Source: an uncultured Collinsella sp. (GTDB lineage Bacteria > Actinomycetota > Coriobacteriia > Coriobacteriales > Coriobacteriaceae). From it: 9,088 nucleotides of DNA. The stretch is taken from the NCBI GenBank assembly GCA_900751665.1, contig CAADSV010000097.1:1-9088 (forward strand), written 5' to 3'. A program made the position numbers and the translations under genes. Within the stretch, counting starts at the first letter, position 1. Each line of letters opens with the position of its first letter. Of the stretch, positions 5,885-9,088 are shown piece after piece. The notes under the pieces were generated by a model that did not search any database, had not been told where the DNA came from, and was given only the letters and a program-made list of their open reading frames with translations.

Positions 5885-7170
5885 TACTGCCTTGCAGAAC
5901 GATCAAAATGCCGGCGACCAAACAGCAGCAACGCCGCGGGAACTGCCGTCACGACCATGCCCGCCCCTACGAGCGTCTGCTGCACGCCAAATGTCGCCGC
6001 CAGCCACGGGGCAATCGCCAGCGGGGCCACGCCGGCGAACATGTTGCCAAAGCCCATGACCGAGTTCACGCGACCGAGCTGCTCGAGCGGGGCCGTCGTT
6101 TGCACGATCGTGTTGTGGAGCGGGTTGACGACGCCCCACGCCACGCCCAGGACGATCTGGCCGACGAGGGCCACACCCACGTACGGTGTTCCCACGTAGA
6201 GCAGGCTTCCCAGACCCACGGACATAAGCGCCACGAGCAGCGTTTTTAGGTTGACCAGGTGCGGCGGCAAGCGGAGCGCGACCACGGCGCCCAGCACCGC
6301 GCCCACACCGCTGGCCGACGAGAGCCAGCCCATCCATTCGACACCGACGTGCAGGACATCGCGGTAGAAGAACGACTCCAGCGGGTCGAAGGCGCCGTAG
6401 CCAAAGTTCGAAAGGAAAATAATGCAGAACAGCAGGGCAAGGATGCTGTTGGTGAAGACTGTCTTAATGCTGGTCGCGAAGGTGGCGCGAGCGGACGTGC
6501 TGGGGTTGGGGCTTTGGCTGGCAATACTTGCCGTTGCGCTGCTGTCCGCGGGAGCACTTTCGCGCGCGGCGACGCGACCTGCTTGCGGTCTAAAGCCCCA
6601 ACCGGCAATGAGCGCCAACGCGGTAAAGAGGATCATAAGCACGAACACCGCGCGTGACGATGCAGCCGCCGCGACAAAGCCGCCCAGCGTGGGCCCAACG
6701 ATGATGCTCACGTTGGAGAACATGGTGATGGTGGAGTTGATGTCTTTGAGCTCGACGGGGTCGTCGGTGAGGTAGGCGGGGTAGGATGTGGCGATAGGCT
6801 GGGCGAACCCCATCACAAAGCCCAGGAACACCGCGCCGGCAAGGACTGTTCCGGTCGCGCTGCCAAAGGCGATGATTGCCGTGCCGGTTGCCAGCATACT
6901 GATGATGCTCAGCAAGAAATGGCGGCGTGGGCCCAAAGCGTCGAGCGCCGCGCCGCCCGCAAAGGATCCCAAGATCACGAATACGTTCATAAAAAGGACG
7001 GCCAGCGATGTCGCCACAACCGAAGCATCGTCTGCATAGGTGAGCGTTCCGATGACACCGATAAAATAACTGGTCTGAAAGCCGGTATATATGAGGAAGC
7101 GCATTGCCACCAGGTGCTTAGCCTGCGCGGACAGCGATGATTGAGGCTTTGAGAAAAGAGAGGCGAGCAT
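5884..7170 (-). CDS. Major facilitator superfamily transporter (probable efflux)
   Basis: I place the start at ATG 7170 because AAGGAG lies 5 nt upstream; an in-frame ATG at 7209 would add 13 residues but shows no such site. The 428-residue product has about 12 membrane helices (approximately 24-43, 51-72, 84-104, 107-128, 147-170, 173-192, 242-262, 278-299, 308-327, 330-350, 368-390, 396-417). GGAALDALGPRRHF (72-85) is the MFS motif-A loop between helices 2 and 3. A polar Ala/Ser-rich cytoplasmic loop (192-235) separates the halves. The overall pattern resembles MFS_3-type exporters of the EntS/macrolide-efflux kind, but the substrate cannot be inferred. A good promoter and a structured leader of about 130 nt precede it, so expression may be controlled after transcription starts. 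Terminators on both sides suggest a single-gene unit. Confidence 0.88.
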   Translation of the reverse strand: MLASLFSKPQSSLSAQAKHLVAMRFLIYTGFQTSYFIGVIGTLTYADDASVVATSLAVLFMNVFVILGSFAGGAALDALGPRRHFLLSIISMLATGTAIIAFGSATGTVLAGAVFLGFVMGFAQPIATSYPAYLTDDPVELKDINSTITMFSNVSIIVGPTLGGFVAAAASSRAVFVLMILFTALALIAGWGFRPQAGRVAARESAPADSSATASIASQSPNPSTSARATFATSIKTVFTNSILALLFCIIFLSNFGYGAFDPLESFFYRDVLHVGVEWMGWLSSASGVGAVLGAVVALRLPPHLVNLKTLLVALMSVGLGSLLYVGTPYVGVALVGQIVLGVAWGVVNPLHNTIVQTTAPLEQLGRVNSVMGFGNMFAGVAPLAIAPWLAATFGVQQTLVGAGMVVTAVPAALLLFGRRHFDRSARQ

Positions 7171-7181
7171 GGAGACTCCTT

Positions 7182-7247
7182 GTTTCATACGAATGCGGAC
7201 GGCGGGCATTCGGCACCGTCTGTCAAATCAATCTATCCGCATGAAAC
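7182..7247 (-). promoter_or_regulatory. Structured leader of the MFS gene with competing stems
   Basis: In the predicted leader, GUUUCAUGCGG (7247-7237) can pair with CCGC (near 7198) and AUGAAAC (7188-7182), leaving a 6-nt bulge. The second arm ends next to the AAGGAG ribosome site. GACGG can also pair with CCGUC inside this stem. A different perfect stem, CGAATGC (7190-7196) with GCATTCG (7206-7212), uses part of the same bases. The two folds are mutually exclusive, as in attenuators and riboswitches. I do not recognise a known riboswitch class. Confidence 0.45.
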
Positions 7248-7306
7248 ATTAAGGACGCATCAAGCCCCTTCTCTCCGTTTTTCGCCCGTCATGAACTTCT
7301 TGTCAG

Positions 7307-7336
7307 ATTGTAAGGCATGTCCCACACATCTATCAA
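7307..7336 (-). promoter_or_regulatory. Promoter of the MFS gene
   Basis: On the minus strand, TTGATA (7336-7331) is followed after 18 nt by TACAAT (7312-7307). Both boxes match the sigma-A consensus at five of six positions. Transcription would begin near 7300, giving a leader of about 130 nt. The TTGA of the -35 comes from the end of the shared 45-bp repeat block. Confidence 0.6.
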
Positions 7337-7377
7337 AGGAAAAACCGCCACAAAGGTGCCTGGCCCCTTTGTGGTGG
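7333..7377. repeat. 45-bp shared block containing hairpin repeat copy C
   Basis: Matches 5743-5787 at 42 of 45 positions. The 33-bp hairpin unit is 7345-7377. One base change in the left arm (CCGCC for CCACC) is tolerated as a G-T pair, so the stem is kept, which suggests selection on structure. Confidence 0.8.
7340..7377 (-). terminator. Rho-independent terminator after moaC-mobB (repeat copy C)
   Basis: A 12-bp stem with one wobble pair and a 9-nt loop, followed on the minus strand by TTTTT (7344-7340). It lies about 57 nt beyond the moaC-mobB stop and just before the MFS promoter. Confidence 0.75.
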
Positions 7378-7396
7378 AAATGACGTTTGCCCAGAT

Positions 7397-7435
7397 AAAA
7401 CCTGTCAAATTAACCTGTCTTTTTTGGCAGGTTTT
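7397..7435 (-). terminator. Stem-loop overlapping the moaC-mobB stop codon
   Basis: AAAACCTG (minus strand, from 7435, overlapping the TAA) can pair with either of two GACAGGTT copies downstream. The nearer gives an 8-bp stem with one mismatch and an A6 loop. The further one ends in TTTT (7400-7397) and gives an 8-bp stem with a long loop. It may act in tandem with the stronger terminator at 7340-7377. T-run and stem overlap, so strength is uncertain. Confidence 0.45.
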
Positions 7436-8738
7436 AGACCAGATGGTCTTGGATGAGGTCGCAGATGACTCGGGCGTCGTTGATGTTGATGGCTCGGGTC
7501 GCAAAGCCGGCGTCGAAGGCCTGGCGCGCCAGGGCCTCGTTGCAGGCAAGGGCCAGCGTGCGGCCGTCGACCAGGTCGAGCGAGCTCTTGCCGCGCAGAC
7601 GGTCGACACCGGAGCGCGCGACCACGATGTTGTCGAAGCCCTCGGTCTTGTAGCCTTCGATGATCACCACGTCGACATCGTTGTAGCGTGACAGCAGCTC
7701 GCGAGCGGGCATCTCGTCCTCCTCGCGCGTGTCGGCGTACTCCGCCCAGCGCGTGGCGCAGATGAGGCCCACGTGTTTGGATCCGGCCTGGTGATGGCGC
7801 CAGGTGTCCTTAGCGGGCACGTCGATATCAAAGCCATGGTGCCCGTGATGCTTGAGCGAACCCACGCGCAGGCCGCGGCGGGTGAGCTCGGCGATAACCT
7901 TCTCGACGAGCGTGGTCTTGCCCGAATTTTGGTAGCCGATAAACGCGATCGCGGGGACGGCCGGTGTCGGAGCTACGGGCGCGACGGCGACGGGTGCGCT
8001 TGCGGATGCGTTACCGTCTGCGGCGGCAGCCTCAACAGCAGCAACCTGACGCTCGGCACGATCCCACACGCCCGAGCGGCCGCCCTCCTTGTGCAGAAGG
8101 CGCACGTCGACGATTTCCATGCCGCGATCGACGGCCTTGCACATATCGTAGATCGTTAGGCACGCAGCGCTCGCGCCGGTCAGGGCCTCCATCTCGATAC
8201 CCGTCTTGCCCGTCACGCCCGCCGTAACCAGCACGTGAAAGCCAACCTGCCCGTCCGCGCGCGCCGGCGCCCAGCCCTCGGGCACCTCTTCGACAGGCGT
8301 CCCCGCCGGAGCGATGGGCGCAATGTCGCACTTGCTCTTGGTAATGAGCAGCGGATGGCACATGGGGATGATGTCGCTTGTGCGTTTGATGGCCATGATG
8401 CCCGCCACGCGCGCGCAGGCAAGCACGTCGCCCTTTTTGGCGCGGTCCTGCAGCACCATGGCCTGCGTCTCGGGATGCATGAGGATAGTGCCCTCGGCGA
8501 TAGCAATGCGATGGGTCTCGGCCTTGTCGGACACGTCGACCATGCGCACCTCGCCCTTGGCGTCCACGTGCGTCAGCTCGTCACGACGGGCGTCGCGGGC
8601 GGGTTCGGCGACAGCGCTGGCAGTCGGCTGTGCGGACGCGTCGGCGTTGCCAGCATTCGCCGCAGCCGTGGCTTTGTGGGCAGACATCGCGGCCCTGCGA
8701 GCGGCCTTGGTGGCATCGGCGTACCTGCTCTTGGCCAT
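7434..8738 (-). CDS. moaC-mobB: MoaC-MobB fusion, molybdenum cofactor biosynthesis
   Basis: The start is ATG 8738, since GGAGG lies 8 nt upstream and moaA ends 4 bp before it; an in-frame ATG at 8783 would overlap moaA and has no clear site. The product has 434 residues. Residues 1-54 are an Ala-rich, partly basic extension. Residues 55-225 are MoaC, which with MoaA turns GTP into cyclic pyranopterin monophosphate: LTHVDAKGEVRMVDVS, MCHPL with H128, GIEMEAL with E182/E184, and YDMCKAV with D198/K201, all matching the conserved active-site residues. Residues 228-262 are an Ala/Pro linker. Residues 263-434 are MobB: Walker A GYQNSGKTT (268-276), the HH-GFDIDVPAKD segment and IIEGYK (359-364). 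MobB is a GTP-binding accessory protein of the MGD branch working with MobA. The fusion joins an early and a late pathway step. Confidence 0.93.
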   Translation of the reverse strand: MAKSRYADATKAARRAAMSAHKATAAANAGNADASAQPTASAVAEPARDARRDELTHVDAKGEVRMVDVSDKAETHRIAIAEGTILMHPETQAMVLQDRAKKGDVLACARVAGIMAIKRTSDIIPMCHPLLITKSKCDIAPIAPAGTPVEEVPEGWAPARADGQVGFHVLVTAGVTGKTGIEMEALTGASAACLTIYDMCKAVDRGMEIVDVRLLHKEGGRSGVWDRAERQVAAVEAAAADGNASASAPVAVAPVAPTPAVPAIAFIGYQNSGKTTLVEKVIAELTRRGLRVGSLKHHGHHGFDIDVPAKDTWRHHQAGSKHVGLICATRWAEYADTREEDEMPARELLSRYNDVDVVIIEGYKTEGFDNIVVARSGVDRLRGKSSLDLVDGRTLALACNEALARQAFDAGFATRAININDARVICDLIQDHLV

Positions 8739-8742
8739 ATGA

Positions 8743-9066
8743 TCATCCTCCGATTTGGGACATAAATCGTTGCGTGCCCTCAATTATCGCGTGTTCCTGC
8801 GGTTTGTGGGCCACGGCATCGCGCCAAATCGAAAGTACCTGCATATCATCACCACGGCGCAGCGCCTCACGCACCGAATACTCGGCATCGCTGAACAGGC
8901 ACGGACGCACGTTGCCATCGGCCGTCAGGCGCAGACGGTTGCAGTTCGCGCAAAAATGATTGGACATGGCGCTAATGAAGCCAACCGTTCCCGCCGCGCC
9001 CGGAAAGTGCCAGTAGCGTGCAGGGCCCGCGCCTGCAGGAGCGTCGTTGATGTCGAGCGGCTCCCA
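8743..9066 (-). CDS. moaA: GTP 3',8-cyclase MoaA, C-terminal part only
   Basis: The last 107 residues of the radical-SAM enzyme that begins molybdenum cofactor synthesis from GTP; the family is usually about 330 residues. The fragment shows the segment GPARYWHFPGAAGTVGFIS, then the second [4Fe-4S] cluster site C39-x2-C42-x13-C56 within FCANCNRLRLTADG, which binds the GTP substrate. It ends in the conserved C-terminal Gly-Gly (MSQIGG), needed for activity in the family. The radical-SAM CxxxCxxC cluster is beyond the window edge. It is followed by moaC-mobB after 4 bp, whose ribosome site lies in the last moaA codons, so the two are co-transcribed. The reading frame runs into a poly-C tract at 9067, where the sequence is no longer trustworthy. 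Confidence 0.93.
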   Translation of the reverse strand, partial: WEPLDINDAPAGAGPARYWHFPGAAGTVGFISAMSNHFCANCNRLRLTADGNVRPCLFSDAEYSVREALRRGDDMQVLSIWRDAVAHKPQEHAIIEGTQRFMSQIGG

Positions 9067-9088
9067 CCCCCCCCCCCCCCCCCCCCCC
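9067..9088. other. 22-base poly-C run at the contig end, probable artefact
   Basis: The final 22 bases are all C. Read in the moaA frame they would encode a run of glycine inside a conserved enzyme, which does not fit the family. A homopolymer of G (minus strand) at a sequence end is typical of two-colour sequencing chemistry reading no signal as G. It should not be treated as genomic sequence. Confidence 0.85.

Noticed and set aside
7171..7209. Earlier ATG start for the MFS gene at 7209
   Set aside because: The stretch 7171-7209 contains the AAGGAG site for the ATG at 7170 and part of the leader stems.
5743..7377. CRISPR array or IS element explaining the repeated hairpins
   Set aside because: The copies are about 1-1.6 kb apart, lie between unrelated genes and have no spacers, transposase or target duplications.
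8235..8765. Plus-strand open frame opposite moaC
   Set aside because: It is a shadow of the clearly conserved MoaC domain. Its product has no recognisable motif.
8739..8783. Earlier ATG start for moaC-mobB at 8783
   Set aside because: It would overlap the end of moaA in another frame without its own ribosome site; GGAGG lies 8 nt before the ATG at 8738.

Overview
The window looks like a contig end from a GC-rich Gram-positive bacterium. A member of the Coriobacteriia, perhaps Collinsella-like, is my best guess. It rests on high GC, Ala-rich proteins, sortase-anchored pili with Spy0128/FctA-type domains, and intergenic hairpins of a kind I associate with that group; no 16S or other marker is present. 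Every supported gene lies on the minus strand, so transcription runs from high to low coordinates.

Right end (7434-9088): a molybdenum-cofactor operon. The 3' end of moaA is followed after 4 bp by one ORF that fuses MoaC (cyclic pyranopterin monophosphate synthase) to MobB (a P-loop GTPase of the guanine dinucleotide branch). The last 22 bases are pure C and are probably a sequencing or assembly artefact that cuts moaA off.

Middle (4839-7433): two single-gene units, an MFS transporter with its own promoter and a long, fold-prone leader, then a Cof-type HAD phosphatase. A 33-bp hairpin unit occurs three times, downstream of moaC-mobB, of the MFS gene and, degenerate, of the HAD gene. The two good copies share a 45-bp block that ends a transcript with a hairpin plus T5 and then supplies most of the -35 box of the next gene's promoter.

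Left (1-4331): a two-gene surface-pilus operon. The first gene encodes a 1125-residue sortase substrate with signal peptide, acidic linker, parallel beta-helix repeats, two FctA/Spy0128-type isopeptide domains and an LPLSG sorting signal. It overlaps by 8 bp a GTG-started pilin-backbone gene that runs off the left edge. A pilus sortase would be expected further left but is not in the window.

The 507-bp AT-rich region upstream of the pilus operon (4332-4838) has no convincing gene. It holds a candidate promoter, two perfect dyads, a bulged stem-loop, a short direct repeat at helical spacing and the degenerate hairpin copy. GC falls sharply inside the adhesin gene and this upstream region (sampled 60-base lines: 73% at 721-780, 38% at 1681-1740, 32% at 4501-4560), which fits a variable or exchanged surface locus.
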